Assembly: GCA_027623655.1 (NCBI GenBank)
Contig: JAQBVG010000002.1
Span: 1-64,000, forward strand
Length of the DNA: 64,000 nucleotides
Direction of reading: 5' to 3'
DNA from: Chloroflexota bacterium
GTDB lineage: Bacteria; Chloroflexota; Dehalococcoidia; Lucifugimonadales; Lucifugimonadaceae
Of this stretch, positions 41,209-50,768 are shown one piece after another; the stretch's first letter is position 1, and each line of letters opens with the position of its first letter. Under the pieces are notes generated by a model, which worked only from the letters and a program-made list of their open reading frames with translations, was not told the origin of the DNA and did not search any database. The translations under genes and the position numbers were made by a program.

Positions 41209-43302
41209 ATGGCAACTGGAATGACCACAATTTCCGAAAAGAAAACCGACCTGAAAAAGGTTCGGAACATAGGCTTTATAGCCCACATCGACGCCGGTAA
41301 GACCACAGTGACTGAACGCGTGTTGTTTTTCACTGGCGAGACTTACAAGATCGGCAATATCGACGAGGGCACGACCGTAATGGACTTCATGTCGCTCGAG
41401 CGCGAGCGCGGGATAACCATTGGATCCGCTGCCACGAACGTCAAGTGGGCCGGTCACCAGGTCAACATTATCGACACCCCCGGTCACGTTGATTTCACGG
41501 CCGAAGTAGAACGTAGCCTTCGAGTCCTCGACGGTGGCGTGGTCGTTCTCGAATCGGTTTCAGGTGTTCAACCTCAGTCGGAGACAGTCTGGCGCCAGGC
41601 CGACACTTACAAGGTCCCGCGACTCATTTTTGTGAACAAAATGGACCGACTTGGCGCTGATTTCGACTATGCCGTGCGAACGGTGCATGAGCGTCTCGGT
41701 GCTAACGCGGTCCCAATCCAGATACCCATGGGTGCCGAGTCGGAGTTCCATGGCCTCATCGACCTCGTTGCCCAGAAGGCGTATTCGTACGAAACGCCTG
41801 AAGCAATCGAGCACCAGATCACCGACATCCCTGCCGAATACAAGGATGCAGCTACCGCCGCTCGATTACACCTCGTCGAAAAGGTCGCCGAGACCGACGA
41901 CGACTTAATGTTGAAGTTCCTCGAGGAAGAAGAAATCTCTGATCAGGAACTCAAAGCCGCCCTGCGAAGGGCGACAATCGCTCTCAAGATCTTCCCGGTC
42001 TGTGTCGGGTCGGCTCTGCGACACCGCGGTATCCACCCATTGCTCGATGCTGTGATCGACTACCTGCCATCGCCACTCGATGTGGACGCTATCAGGGGCA
42101 TTGACCCTAACGATGAGTCGATCAAATTAGAGCGGATGCCGTCGCCGGACGACCCGTTGTCGGCCCTTGCATTCAAGGTGGTCACGGATCAACATGTCGG
42201 CCGTCTGGTCTACCTCCGGGTTTACTCCGGGGTGCTCGAAGCGGGTACTAATGTCTATAACTCGGCCACACGGTCTCGTGAGCGTGTGGGTCGGTTGATG
42301 GTAATGCACGCAGATTCTCGCGAAGAGAAGAAAAGTGCGGGGCCCGGCGAGATCGTCGCTGCGATTGGCCTGAAGGACACCGTCACCGGGCAAACACTCT
42401 GTTCGCAGGATCACCAGATCTCACTGGAAAAAATTTCATTCCCGGAACCAGTCCTTTCAGTCGCAGTTGAGCCCAAGACTCGAAGCGATCAGGAAAAGAT
42501 GTCGACTGCTCTTCTCCGTCTTGCTGACGAAGATCCGACGCTTGTCGTCTCAAGCGATGACGAAAGCGGCCAGGTGATTCTTGCCGGGATGGGTGAACTC
42601 CATCTGGATGTCATTGTCGAGAGGATGCGTCGAGAATTCGGTGTTGAAGCTACGGTTGGTGCCCCGCGTGTCGCTTACCGAGAAACTGTAACTGCCATTG
42701 CTACGGCACAGGGCAAACTTGTTCGGCAGACCGGTGGTCACGGACAGTTCGGTGACTGCACGCTCAGACTTGAGCCTCTTGAGCCGGGTGGCGGACTGCA
42801 ATTTGAGTCAGCAATTACCGGTTCGACGTTGCCGAAGGAGTATTTCAAGCCAATCGAGCAGGGATTCCGTGAGGCCGCCCGGTCGGGCGTACTCGCCGGT
42901 TACCCTGTCGTCGATCTGAAAGCGGTGCTCGTCGACGGTTCGTACCACGAAGTCGACTCCTCGGAAATGGCGTTCAAAGTAGCCGCCTCCATGGCGTTCA
43001 AAGCGGCCATGAGCAAGGGTAAGCCCGCTCTACTTGAACCGATAATGAATATTGAGGTCGTGACCCCCGCTGAATACCTGGGCGACGTACTCGGAGATTT
43101 GAATTCTCGACGATCCCAGGTTCAGAACATGGAGGCGCGAGGTGATGTGCAGGTAATTAGCGCATTCATCCCACTTGCGGAAACCTTCCAGTACGCCACC
43201 CATGTTCGATCGTTGACCACCGGTCGTGCCAGCTTCTCGATGGAGTTGGACCATTACTCGGCAGTGCCGAAAAATGTTGCAGAGAAAGTGACAGGGAACT
43301 AA
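41209..43302 (+). CDS. fusA: Elongation factor G
   Basis: EF-G is the GTPase that drives translocation and, with RRF, ribosome recycling. The 697-residue product has G1 AHIDAGKTTVTER, the switch-I SLERERGITIGSAATNVKW, G3 IIDTPGHVDFTAEVERSLRV, G4 FVNKMDRLGADFDYAV, followed by the domain II-V pattern (GMGELHLDVIVERMRREFGV, GGHGQFGDCTLRLEPL, FKVAASMAFKAAMSKGKPAL). ATG 41209 has a GGGACGGA site upstream; ATG 41221 is an alternative. rpsJ follows after 3 bases, so tuf, which normally comes next, is missing here. Confidence 0.97.
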   Translation: MATGMTTISEKKTDLKKVRNIGFIAHIDAGKTTVTERVLFFTGETYKIGNIDEGTTVMDFMSLERERGITIGSAATNVKWAGHQVNIIDTPGHVDFTAEVERSLRVLDGGVVVLESVSGVQPQSETVWRQADTYKVPRLIFVNKMDRLGADFDYAVRTVHERLGANAVPIQIPMGAESEFHGLIDLVAQKAYSYETPEAIEHQITDIPAEYKDAATAARLHLVEKVAETDDDLMLKFLEEEEISDQELKAALRRATIALKIFPVCVGSALRHRGIHPLLDAVIDYLPSPLDVDAIRGIDPNDESIKLERMPSPDDPLSALAFKVVTDQHVGRLVYLRVYSGVLEAGTNVYNSATRSRERVGRLMVMHADSREEKKSAGPGEIVAAIGLKDTVTGQTLCSQDHQISLEKISFPEPVLSVAVEPKTRSDQEKMSTALLRLADEDPTLVVSSDDESGQVILAGMGELHLDVIVERMRREFGVEATVGAPRVAYRETVTAIATAQGKLVRQTGGHGQFGDCTLRLEPLEPGGGLQFESAITGSTLPKEYFKPIEQGFREAARSGVLAGYPVVDLKAVLVDGSYHEVDSSEMAFKVAASMAFKAAMSKGKPALLEPIMNIEVVTPAEYLGDVLGDLNSRRSQVQNMEARGDVQVISAFIPLAETFQYATHVRSLTTGRASFSMELDHYSAVPKNVAEKVTGN

Positions 43303-43305
43303 GGA

Positions 43306-43614
43306 ATGCCAGGACAGAAAATCCGGATCGTCCTAAAGGCGTTCGATCACCGGGTTCTAGATATATCAGCTCAGCAAATTATGGAAACAGCTGAACGAAC
43401 GGGAGCGCAGACATCGGGGCCGGTCCCGCTGCCGACATCGATACGTCGATTCGCGGTAATACGCGGACCGCACGTACATAAAGATTCACGCGAGTACTTT
43501 GAACTGCGTGTTCATAAACGGCTGATCGATATTCTCGAGCCAAGTTCGAAGACAATCGATTCGCTTACCCGCCTCAACGTCCCTGCAGGCGTCGATATCG
43601 CGATCAAGCTGTAG
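43306..43614 (+). CDS. rpsJ: 30S ribosomal protein S10
   Basis: S10 is a 30S head protein and, as NusE, part of transcription antitermination. The 102-residue product has [60 protein letters not shown] and ends [11 protein letters not shown]; a normal length. It starts 3 bases after fusA, merging the str and S10 operons. Confidence 0.97.
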   Translation: MPGQKIRIVLKAFDHRVLDISAQQIMETAERTGAQTSGPVPLPTSIRRFAVIRGPHVHKDSREYFELRVHKRLIDILEPSSKTIDSLTRLNVPAGVDIAIKL

Positions 43615-43648
43615 GGCAATCGGTTAGCAGAGTAAACAAGATAACGAA

Positions 43649-44272
43649 ATGACTATCGCTGGACTTCTCGGTCGAAAGATCGGAATGACAACCTACTACC
43701 ACGAGGACGGAACTGCAGAATCGGTTACGGCGGTCGAGGTCGGGCCATGTGTCGTCACACAGGTGAAGACAAAAGCGCGCGATGGCTACGAAGCCGTTCA
43801 GATCGGATTCAGTGCAGCCAGGAAACTAAGTTCGCCCGATGCCGGGCATCAGAGTCGTTCGGGCCGTAAGTTCGAGTACCTGCAGGAATTTGGAGTGGGC
43901 GATCTTTCCGAGTTTGAAGTGGGTCAGGAACTGAAGGCGAATGTATTTGCAGTTGGTGAACCGATCCAGGTGATCGGTTCATCCAAGGGCCACGGATTTT
44001 CAGGTGTCATCAGGCGGTGGAATTTCCACGGCGGTCCAAAGAGTCACGGTCAGTCCGATCGCTACCGTTCACCTGGTTCGATCGGTGCAGGCACGTCCCC
44101 CGGGCGCGTCTGGCCCGGGACGAAGATGAGCGGTCACTATGGTGTGGATCGAGTCACGGTCAAAGGCCTCAAGGTCGTCGCGACCGATACTGAAAAAAAT
44201 GTAGTGCTTGTTCGTGGCTCCATTCCCGGCGCCAAGAACGGCATTGTTCGAATCGAGAAGCAGAGCAAGTAA
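43649..44272 (+). CDS. rplC: 50S ribosomal protein L3
   Basis: L3 is an early-assembly protein reaching the peptidyl-transferase centre. The 207-residue product has MTIAGLLGRKIGMTTYYHED, the loop GFSGVIRRWNFHGGPKSHGQ, RSPGSIGAGTSPGRVWPGTK and MSGHYGVDRVTVKGLKVV, typical of the family. Its stop shares one base with the rplD ATG (TAATG), implying coupled translation. Confidence 0.97.
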   Translation: MTIAGLLGRKIGMTTYYHEDGTAESVTAVEVGPCVVTQVKTKARDGYEAVQIGFSAARKLSSPDAGHQSRSGRKFEYLQEFGVGDLSEFEVGQELKANVFAVGEPIQVIGSSKGHGFSGVIRRWNFHGGPKSHGQSDRYRSPGSIGAGTSPGRVWPGTKMSGHYGVDRVTVKGLKVVATDTEKNVVLVRGSIPGAKNGIVRIEKQSK

Positions 44273-44910
44273 TGGATCTGCAAGTAAAAGACAACAATGG
44301 CAACGTCGTCGGATCGGTCTCTGCAAGCGACCGAGTCTGGGGCGCGCCCAGCAATGACCCGCTGCTGCATCAGGCAGTAGTGGCACAACAGGCCAATAAA
44401 CGAAGCGGCACGCAGGACACCCAGACACGTTCCGACGTGAGCTTCTCCACGCGCAAGACCAGACCACAAAAGGGTGGAGGCGCAGCCAGGCAGGGTAGCA
44501 AACGGTCTCCGCTTAGAAAGGGTGGTGCTGTTTCTCACGGTCCGCACCCTCGAAGCTACCGTCAGCGATTGCCGAAAAAAATGCGCCGACAGGCGCTACG
44601 CGTCGCCCTGTCTGACAAGGTTCGAGAGGACAGCCTGATAATTCTTGATGTACTCAAACTCGATGCTCCCAAGAGCAGCATCATTCGGGACATCGTGACC
44701 GCGCTCAACCTCAAGGGCCGGACACTTATCGTTACAGGTGCCACGGATCATAATGTGATTAAATCGGCCGGAAACCTGCCCGGTGTGTACGTCCAGTCGG
44801 CTTCGTTGATGAACCCGCTGGAAGCGGCCACGGCTTCCAACCTCGTGATCACCCAGGAAGCTGTCGCGGCCATCGATGGACTCTGGGGATCTGACGGGGG
44901 TGTGAAGTAA
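44272..44910 (+). CDS. rplD: 50S ribosomal protein L4
   Basis: L4 lines the exit tunnel and in some bacteria represses the S10 operon. The 212-residue product keeps the tunnel-loop segment RKTRPQKGGGAARQGSKRSP and GAVSHGPHPRSYRQRLPKKM RRQALR; the C-terminal part (NLPGVYVQSASLMNPLEAAT, NLVITQEAVAAI) is normal. It overlaps rplC and rplW by single bases. Confidence 0.96.
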   Translation: MDLQVKDNNGNVVGSVSASDRVWGAPSNDPLLHQAVVAQQANKRSGTQDTQTRSDVSFSTRKTRPQKGGGAARQGSKRSPLRKGGAVSHGPHPRSYRQRLPKKMRRQALRVALSDKVREDSLIILDVLKLDAPKSSIIRDIVTALNLKGRTLIVTGATDHNVIKSAGNLPGVYVQSASLMNPLEAATASNLVITQEAVAAIDGLWGSDGGVK

Positions 44911-45194
44911 TGAATCGTGCAAGCGTGCTGAAGCGACCGATTGTGACTGAGAAGACCACACTGCTTGGCGAGTCCGGGCGTTATGTATTTGAAGTCGAAT
45001 CAAGCGCGAGCAAACACGATATTGCCCGCGCCGTCGAGTGGGCATTCAACGTTAAGGTAGTCAACGTAAACACGATGAACGTGACGGGCAAAATGAAGCG
45101 ATACGGCCGTCGGCCGACGAAACAGCCTGATTGGAAGAAAGCCGTCGTGGCACTGGCCGCGGGCGACACAATCCAGTTGTTTGAGGGAGCCTAA
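44910..45194 (+). CDS. rplW: 50S ribosomal protein L23
   Basis: L23 lies at the tunnel exit and docks trigger factor and SRP. The 94-residue product has LKRPIVTEKTTLLGESGRYV, FEVESSASKHDIARAVEWAF and VKVVNVNTMNVTGKMKRYGR, at the family's usual length. It overlaps rplD by one base. Confidence 0.96.
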   Translation: MNRASVLKRPIVTEKTTLLGESGRYVFEVESSASKHDIARAVEWAFNVKVVNVNTMNVTGKMKRYGRRPTKQPDWKKAVVALAAGDTIQLFEGA

Positions 45195-45197
45195 CCG

Positions 45198-46025
45198 ATG
45201 GGCCTGAAGCAATATAAGCCAACATCCCCTGGACGTCGCGACACAATCGCGGACGACTTCAAGGACATTACTAAAGGCAAACCCGAAAAGTCTCTGCTCG
45301 CCCCTCTTTCAAACAAGGGCGGACGAAACAACCACGGGAAGGTTACAACCCGTCACCAGGGTGGTGGACACAAGCGCCGATACCGAATCGTCGATTTCAA
45401 GCGCGACAAGTCCGGCGCAGCCACCATTATGTCGGTCGAATACGATCCAAATCGGACTGCCCGTATCGCTCTGGTGCAATATGAGGATGGAACGAAGCGA
45501 TACATTGTTTCGCCGAACGGTATCGCTGTCGGTGACGCAGTTCAGAGTGGCGATGAGACCTCTGTCACTACCGGTAACAGTCGGTCGCTTGGATCGCTAC
45601 CAACAGGCACACCGATTCATAACGTTGAAGTCACCCCCGGCAAGGGTGGTCAGATGGTGAAGAGCGCCGGTGCCGTCGCGCAGGTGATGGCCCATGAAGG
45701 TGGGTACACGCTCGTGCGACTGCCGTCGGGCGAGATGCGCCGTTTGCTCAGTGACTGTCTTGCTACTGTCGGCCAGGTCTCAAACCTCGACCACAAGAAT
45801 GAGAAACTGGGCAAAGCAGGACGTAGTCGTCATCGTGGTCGGCGCCCGACAGTCCGAGGGTCGGCAATGAGCCCGAATGCGCATCCACATGGTGGTGGTG
45901 AAGGCCGAGCCGGAATTGGAATGCCTGGGCCTAAAACCCCATGGGGTAAGCCAGCACTCGGCAAGCGCACACGTCGCAACAAGAGCACGAACAAATTTAT
46001 TCTCAGGCGGAGGTATGACCGCTAG
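45198..46025 (+). CDS. rplB: 50S ribosomal protein L2
   Basis: L2 is needed for subunit joining and peptidyl transfer. The 275-residue product has [40 protein letters not shown], the catalytic-region loop [20 protein letters not shown] with the conserved His, and [18 protein letters not shown]. The length is as expected. Confidence 0.97.
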   Translation: MGLKQYKPTSPGRRDTIADDFKDITKGKPEKSLLAPLSNKGGRNNHGKVTTRHQGGGHKRRYRIVDFKRDKSGAATIMSVEYDPNRTARIALVQYEDGTKRYIVSPNGIAVGDAVQSGDETSVTTGNSRSLGSLPTGTPIHNVEVTPGKGGQMVKSAGAVAQVMAHEGGYTLVRLPSGEMRRLLSDCLATVGQVSNLDHKNEKLGKAGRSRHRGRRPTVRGSAMSPNAHPHGGGEGRAGIGMPGPKTPWGKPALGKRTRRNKSTNKFILRRRYDR

Positions 46026-46062
46026 AGACCGTTAGGTAGTTGGCAGTCGTTACGAGCAACAG

Positions 46063-46341
46063 ATGTCCAGATCAATCAAAAAGGGTCCGTACGTGGATCC
46101 AAAGCTGATGAAAAAGGTAAACGCGATCCAGGCGGTCGGTTCACGAAGTGTGATCCGGACGTGGGCGCGTGCCTCGATGATCATGCCGGAAATGGTTAGT
46201 CTCACCATCGGCGTTCACGACGGGCGTCGATTCATGCCGATCCTTATTACAGAGAATATGGTTGGTCACAGACTCGGTGAATTCGCGCCGACACGCACCT
46301 TCCGAAGTCACGTCGGCAGATCCGATAGGACGACGGGTTAG
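46063..46341 (+). CDS. rpsS: 30S ribosomal protein S19
   Basis: S19 contacts the A-site finger and forms a head complex with S13. The 92-residue product reads [60 protein letters not shown] and [20 protein letters not shown], all diagnostic, at normal length. Confidence 0.97.
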   Translation: MSRSIKKGPYVDPKLMKKVNAIQAVGSRSVIRTWARASMIMPEMVSLTIGVHDGRRFMPILITENMVGHRLGEFAPTRTFRSHVGRSDRTTG

Positions 46342-46343
46342 TC

Positions 46344-46679
46344 ATGGCAATTGCACGAACTAAAAATGTAGGTATTTCTGATTACAAGCTGCGGCTTGTT
46401 ATGGATCAGGTCAGGGGCAAAATGGTTAGCGAAGCTATTCCGATGCTCCGCTATATGCCCAGCCCGGCAGCTGCTGAAATTCTAAAAATTCTCAATGCGG
46501 CGACGGCGAACGCTGAACACAACGATCTTCAGTCTCGGGAAGACTTGAAGATCGTCCGGGTCACTGCGGACAAGGCGACATGGATTCGACGATTCAGGCC
46601 AAAGGCCCGCGGACGTGTCGGAGCGTTCGATAGACCAACATCCCACATCACGATAGAAGTCGACGAGGTTAGGAACTAG
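46344..46679 (+). CDS. rplV: 50S ribosomal protein L22
   Basis: L22 spans the exit tunnel; mutations in its loop confer macrolide resistance. The 111-residue product has DYKLRLVMDQVRGKMVSEAI, AAAEILKILNAATANAEHND, and the hairpin RRFRPKARGRVGAFDRPTSH ITIEV. Spaced 2 bases from both rpsS and rpsC. Confidence 0.97.
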   Translation: MAIARTKNVGISDYKLRLVMDQVRGKMVSEAIPMLRYMPSPAAAEILKILNAATANAEHNDLQSREDLKIVRVTADKATWIRRFRPKARGRVGAFDRPTSHITIEVDEVRN

Positions 46680-46681
46680 GT

Positions 46682-47461
46682 ATGGGTCAAAAGACACACC
46701 CGATCGGGTTCCGACTCGGCGGCGTACAGGACTGGCGGGCACACTGGTTCGCCAGCAGAGGCTCGGATTACCGTCGCCTCGCTGAGGAAGACCACAAAAT
46801 TCGCGGTCTGATCCAGGACCGCTATGCGGAGTCCGGTGCTATTTCACGTGTTGAAATTGAACGTGGCGCCCAGGATCTTGTGGTCACGATCAACACTGCC
46901 CGCCCTGGGATTATCATCGGGCGGGGTGGCACGCGGGTCGATGATCTTCGCGGTGACCTTGAAAAACTCACCGAGAAACGGGCGCGCTTGAATATTCAGG
47001 AAATACGTCAACCCGAACTCGACGCCACTCTTGTTGGGCAGTCGATAGCTGAGCAACTTGAACGCCGTGTAGCTTACCGACGTGCAGTACGACTCTCGAT
47101 GCAACGAACAATGCAGTCGGGAGCGCTCGGTATCAAAGTCGTCGTTTCAGGTCGACTGGGTGGTGCCGAAATTGCCAGGAACGACAAGCAGAAAGAAGGG
47201 CGAACACCCCTCCACACGCTGAGAGCTCAGATCGATTTTTCAGTCACACATGCCAAGACCAGTTTCGGCGTAATTGGGATCAAGGTCTGGATCTACACTG
47301 GAGACATGATTCCTTCCGCGGAAAACTTGCGAGCCCGGTCAATGGCACGCCTTGCGCTCGGAGCGACCCAGGAAGCTCAGAGCAGTGGTAACAGCGGAGG
47401 CGGACGTGGAGGCAGGGGATCGTCTTCCCGTGGCGGTGACGATGACGGGGGCGCCGGTTAA
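46682..47461 (+). CDS. rpsC: 30S ribosomal protein S3 with Gly-rich tail
   Basis: S3 contributes to the mRNA entry helicase. The 259-residue product has the family start [20 protein letters not shown], the KH-type loop [56 protein letters not shown] and [20 protein letters not shown]. Beyond about residue 230 a tail rich in Gly, Arg, Ser and Asp ([18 protein letters not shown]) extends it past the usual 210-230 residues; such tails are lineage-specific. Confidence 0.97.
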   Translation: MGQKTHPIGFRLGGVQDWRAHWFASRGSDYRRLAEEDHKIRGLIQDRYAESGAISRVEIERGAQDLVVTINTARPGIIIGRGGTRVDDLRGDLEKLTEKRARLNIQEIRQPELDATLVGQSIAEQLERRVAYRRAVRLSMQRTMQSGALGIKVVVSGRLGGAEIARNDKQKEGRTPLHTLRAQIDFSVTHAKTSFGVIGIKVWIYTGDMIPSAENLRARSMARLALGATQEAQSSGNSGGGRGGRGSSSRGGDDDGGAG

Positions 47462-47463
47462 CT

Positions 47464-47880
47464 ATGCTTCAGCCAAAACGATCTAAATTTCGAAAAGAAC
47501 ACCGTGGTCGTATGAACGGGATTCGCACCAAGGGATCTACGATCGTCAGCGGAGAGTTCGGCCTCAAGGCGGAAGAGCCAGGTTGGGTTACCGCACGCGA
47601 GATCGAAGCCGCAAGACGTGCCATCACGGGTTATGTAAAACGTGGTGGGCAAATGTGGATTCGATTGTTTCCTTCAAAGCCCATCAGCTCCCGACCCGCA
47701 GAAACCCGCATGGGTGGCGGAAAGGGAGCAGTTGACCAGTGGGTGGCTGTCGTCAGGCGCGGACGAATACTTTACGAAATTGCCGACGTGCCAGAAGAGG
47801 CTGCCAGGGAAGCTCTTCGTCGTGCTGCTCACAAACTGTCAATCCCAACGAAAATCGTATCCCGGAACGAAGAAATTTAG
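47464..47880 (+). CDS. rplP: 50S ribosomal protein L16
   Basis: L16 organises the aminoacyl-tRNA site of the 50S subunit. The 138-residue product has [80 protein letters not shown]. Length normal. Two bases separate it from rpsC. Confidence 0.97.
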   Translation: MLQPKRSKFRKEHRGRMNGIRTKGSTIVSGEFGLKAEEPGWVTAREIEAARRAITGYVKRGGQMWIRLFPSKPISSRPAETRMGGGKGAVDQWVAVVRRGRILYEIADVPEEAAREALRRAAHKLSIPTKIVSRNEEI

Positions 47881-47937
47881 GAATGCCTGACGCAGGTCGG
47901 CCGATGCCGACAATGTCTCGCAAAAGCGAACAATACG

Positions 47938-48162
47938 ATGCGAATTAGCGAAGTCAGAGAAATGAACGATACCGAACTCGACAAAGAGCTCGGAGAGCAA
48001 GAACGCGCCCTGATGAACCTGCGGTTCCGTAAGGCGACGCTTCAGTTGACAAATACAAACGAACTCTCGAATACGCGAAAAACGATTGCCCGAATAAAGA
48101 CCGTGGTTCGTGAACGAGAGATCACCGCGAAGATAACCACCCTCAAGGGTGAAGGAGCTTAG
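47938..48162 (+). CDS. rpmC: 50S ribosomal protein L29
   Basis: L29 lies by L23 at the tunnel exit. The 74-residue product starts MRISEVREMNDTELDKELGE and has LMNLRFRKATLQLTNTNELS and TRKTIARIKTVVREREI, the usual two-helix pattern; the C-terminus is about 8 residues longer than usual. A 57-base gap precedes it, longer than most in this cluster. Confidence 0.95.
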   Translation: MRISEVREMNDTELDKELGEQERALMNLRFRKATLQLTNTNELSNTRKTIARIKTVVREREITAKITTLKGEGA

Positions 48163-48163
48163 G

Positions 48164-48487
48164 TTGGCGCGCAAACAGCAGACCGGCACAGTTTTGAAAG
48201 ATCAGAACGACAAGAGCGTCGTGGTTGGCGTTTCTTGGCTGCAGCGCGACCGAATTTATAAGAAGGCCCGGCGCAAATTATCGAAGTTCGTCGTTCACGA
48301 CGAAAACAACTCAGCGACAGTTGGCGACCGTGTTCTTATAGAGCAGTCACGACCGATTTCCAAGACCAAGCGATGGCGGCTGGTCAACATCATCGAAAAG
48401 ATCGATGTCGCCGAAGTTCAACCTTCTGATATTGATTCTGAAGCTGCGCTCTCGGGCGCAACCGAGTCTGATGAGTCTGAGGACTAG
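48164..48487 (+). CDS. rpsQ: 30S ribosomal protein S17
   Basis: S17 is a primary 16S-binding protein. TTG 48164, one base after the rpmC stop, gives MARKQQTGTVLKDQNDKSVV, the natural family start; a GTG 15 bases earlier would overlap rpmC. The OB-fold core includes RDRIYKKARRKLSKFVVHDE, VGDRVLIEQSRPISKTKRWR LVNIIEK. After about residue 80 comes an acidic Ser/Asp/Glu tail (TESDESED) giving 107 residues, longer than the usual 80-90. Confidence 0.95.
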   Translation: MARKQQTGTVLKDQNDKSVVVGVSWLQRDRIYKKARRKLSKFVVHDENNSATVGDRVLIEQSRPISKTKRWRLVNIIEKIDVAEVQPSDIDSEAALSGATESDESED

Positions 48488-48493
48488 AGCGAA

Positions 48494-48862
48494 ATGATTC
48501 AGCGAGAAACAAGACTCAAAGTCGCCGACAATTCAGGAGCCAAAGAAGTGCTCTGCATAAACATTGTCGGCGGAGGCGCGCGCCGGTACGCATCACTCGG
48601 AGATGTTATTACCTGCGCGGTAAAAGATGCACAACCCGGCGGCACGGTTCAGATGCACGAGGTCGTGAAAGCCGTCGTGGTTCGAACAGCAAAAGAAGTT
48701 CGACGCAACGACGGTTCATATATTCGATTCGATGACAATGCATGCGTGATAATCGGTGAAGATCAAAACCCTCGAGGAACTCGAATATTTGGCCCTGTAG
48801 CCCGCGAATTGCGAAACAAGCAGTTCATGCGCATTGTGTCGCTGGCACCGGAGGTTTTGTAA
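48494..48862 (+). CDS. rplN: 50S ribosomal protein L14
   Basis: L14 forms intersubunit bridge B8 and binds RsfS. The 122-residue product has [80 protein letters not shown] and [25 protein letters not shown]; entirely typical. Confidence 0.98.
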   Translation: MIQRETRLKVADNSGAKEVLCINIVGGGARRYASLGDVITCAVKDAQPGGTVQMHEVVKAVVVRTAKEVRRNDGSYIRFDDNACVIIGEDQNPRGTRIFGPVARELRNKQFMRIVSLAPEVL

Positions 48863-48865
48863 ACC

Positions 48866-49180
48866 ATGGCCCAGACACGAATCAAACGGGATGACCAGGT
48901 ACTGGTTATCTCCGGAAAAGACAAAGGCAAGCGAGGCACTGTGGTCAGGGTCCTGAAAGACGAAGGCCGTGTGGTTGTCGAAGGCGTGAACATGGTTACG
49001 CGCCACATTAAGCCACGACCGGGAGTGGCGCAGACCGGAATTGTTCTGGGCGAAGCTCCGCTTTCACTATCAAATGTAATGCTCATCGATCCAGAGACCG
49101 GTAAAGCCGGTCGAACTGGTCAGAGAGTCCTGGAAGACGGGACGAAAGTTAGGGTGGTCAAGAGTGGCAAACGCTCCTGA
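48866..49180 (+). CDS. rplX: 50S ribosomal protein L24
   Basis: L24 is a primary assembly initiator. The 104-residue product has the KOW motif [42 protein letters not shown] and [17 protein letters not shown]. It overlaps the chosen rplE start by 17 bases. Confidence 0.96.
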   Translation: MAQTRIKRDDQVLVISGKDKGKRGTVVRVLKDEGRVVVEGVNMVTRHIKPRPGVAQTGIVLGEAPLSLSNVMLIDPETGKAGRTGQRVLEDGTKVRVVKSGKRS

Positions 49181-49955
49181 CGAAAATATAACAGAAGAAG
49201 CAGTAGCCAAGAAAAAGCCCGCTGTAAAGGCGAAGGCTGCGGCTAAGAAGTCGGCTGCCAGGAAGCCTGCGGCGAAAAAGGCCGCGGCCGAGAAACCCGC
49301 TGCGGTTTCGGCGACGCCAGCTGCCAGTGAAAAAGTCGCGTCTGCGACGAAGTCACCGACAAAAACTGCGCGGCCGGAAATTGCTGTCCGCGTCCCACGT
49401 ATGAAACAGATTTACCGGGACGAAGTCGCCGAAGTTCTAAAGCGTGAGTTCGGCTATAAGAACCCGATGCAGATCCCGACGATCGAAAAGATCACGTTGA
49501 ACATCGGACTTGGCGAAGCTCTCGACAGCAACTCGGCCGTAGGTGCCGCTACCGGAGACCTTCAGAAGATTTCCGGTCAGAAACCCACGGAAAATCGTGC
49601 CAGGGTATCGATTGCGAACTTCAAATTGCGTGAAGGATCGGTGATCGGCACGTCGGTAACTCTTCGTGGAAGGCGCATGTGGCAGTTCCTTGATCGTTTG
49701 GTGAACATCACCCTTCCTCGGACACGTGACTTCCGCGGCATCAGTCGAACAGCGTTTGACGGACGCGGGAACTATTCCCTGGGTATGCGAGATCAGTCGA
49801 CTTACCCGGAGATTGACTACAATGAAATTGACAGGATGCGAGGTATGCAGGTGACCATAGTCACATCTGCACGCACCGACGAAGAGGGACGGCGACTCCT
49901 CGAGTTGCTCGGCATGCCGTTCATGCACGTTGATGAACCCGTTGCCACTTACTAA
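49164..49955 (+). CDS. rplE: 50S ribosomal protein L5 with H1-like N-terminal extension
   Basis: L5 binds 5S rRNA and P-site tRNA. The conserved part begins near residue 76 ([100 protein letters not shown]). Before it lies about 75 residues rich in Ala, Lys and Pro ([20 protein letters not shown]), like histone H1 tails, giving 263 residues against a usual 180. GTG 49164 is the only start that covers the whole open frame, but an internal ATG at 49401 (Met80) lies inside the conserved core and is too late, so the extension is probably translated. The start overlaps rplX by 17 bases. Confidence 0.93.
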   Translation: MANAPDENITEEAVAKKKPAVKAKAAAKKSAARKPAAKKAAAEKPAAVSATPAASEKVASATKSPTKTARPEIAVRVPRMKQIYRDEVAEVLKREFGYKNPMQIPTIEKITLNIGLGEALDSNSAVGAATGDLQKISGQKPTENRARVSIANFKLREGSVIGTSVTLRGRRMWQFLDRLVNITLPRTRDFRGISRTAFDGRGNYSLGMRDQSTYPEIDYNEIDRMRGMQVTIVTSARTDEEGRRLLELLGMPFMHVDEPVATY

Positions 49956-49975
49956 TTTGTTTGGAGTTATTTGTA

Positions 49976-50281
49976 TTGGCTAAAAAGTCGATGATCGAAA
50001 GAGAAAAACGTCGCCAGAAGATGGTGGATGCTTACGCCGACCAGCGCAAAGAATTGCGCGGTATTTCGATCAACATCAATCGAACATCCGACGAAAGGTT
50101 CAGCGCCCGCCAGAAACTGGCGAGTCTGCCAAAGAGTTCTTCCAAAAACCGTCTCCGCAACCGTTGTGCTGTAACGGGACGACCCCGGGGCTACATGCGC
50201 TTCTTTGGCCTTTCAAGAATCAAATTTCGCGACCTTGCGTTGAAGGGCGAACTGCCCGGAATTCGCAAGGGAAGCCTGTAA
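49976..50281 (+). CDS. rpsN: 30S ribosomal protein S14, zinc-free type
   Basis: S14 is in the 30S head near the A site. TTG 49976 (MAKKSMIEREKRRQKMVDAY) gives 101 residues. It is the long form without the CxxC...CxxC zinc ribbon; NRLRNRCAVTGRPRGYMRFF GLSRIKFRDLALKGELPGIR is the conserved end. Most monoderm bacteria carry the short zinc form, so the long form is notable. Upstream in-frame codons (MELFVL) lack homology. Confidence 0.95.
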   Translation: MAKKSMIEREKRRQKMVDAYADQRKELRGISININRTSDERFSARQKLASLPKSSSKNRLRNRCAVTGRPRGYMRFFGLSRIKFRDLALKGELPGIRKGSL

Positions 50282-50316
50282 CAGAAGTTATCTAACTAAC
50301 AAGAGAATCGATCAAG

Positions 50317-50718
50317 GTGCCAGTAACAGATCCTATAGCCGACATGATCACCAGAATCCGCAACGCGGTGCAGGTGCGACATGAGTCCGTCGACGTTCCA
50401 GCGTCTCGGATGAAGTCTTCCCTTTTGAAGCTCCTTTCCGAAGAGGGTTTTATTGAAGGTTTCTCAGTAAGCGAAGAAGACTCGATCGAGAAAAACATGG
50501 AAGTCCGACTTCGCTATTACGAAGACAAAACCCCTGTTATCCAGGGGCTCAAGCGAGTCAGCAAACCCGGTCTCAGGGTTTATGTTGGCAAGAACGAAGT
50601 GCCCAGGTATTTCGGAGGTCTCGGTGTCGCGTTCATGTCGACATCTAAGGGTGTAATGACTGGTCAACAGGCTCGTCGACAGGGCGTTGGTGGAGAGTTG
50701 CTTTTCTACGTCTGGTAG
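50317..50718 (+). CDS. rpsH: 30S ribosomal protein S8
   Basis: S8 binds 16S helix 21 and in E. coli represses the spc operon. The 133-residue product starts at GTG 50317 (MPVTDPIADMITRIRNAVQV), with VRLRYYEDKTPVIQGLKRVS, KPGLRVYVGKNEVPRYFGGL and the terminal QQARRQGVGGELLFYVW. Typical in length and order. Confidence 0.97.
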   Translation: MPVTDPIADMITRIRNAVQVRHESVDVPASRMKSSLLKLLSEEGFIEGFSVSEEDSIEKNMEVRLRYYEDKTPVIQGLKRVSKPGLRVYVGKNEVPRYFGGLGVAFMSTSKGVMTGQQARRQGVGGELLFYVW

Positions 50719-50768
50719 AACCGCAGTGATCCTTATTAGTAATTCGTATTAACGAGAGAAGATCTAAA

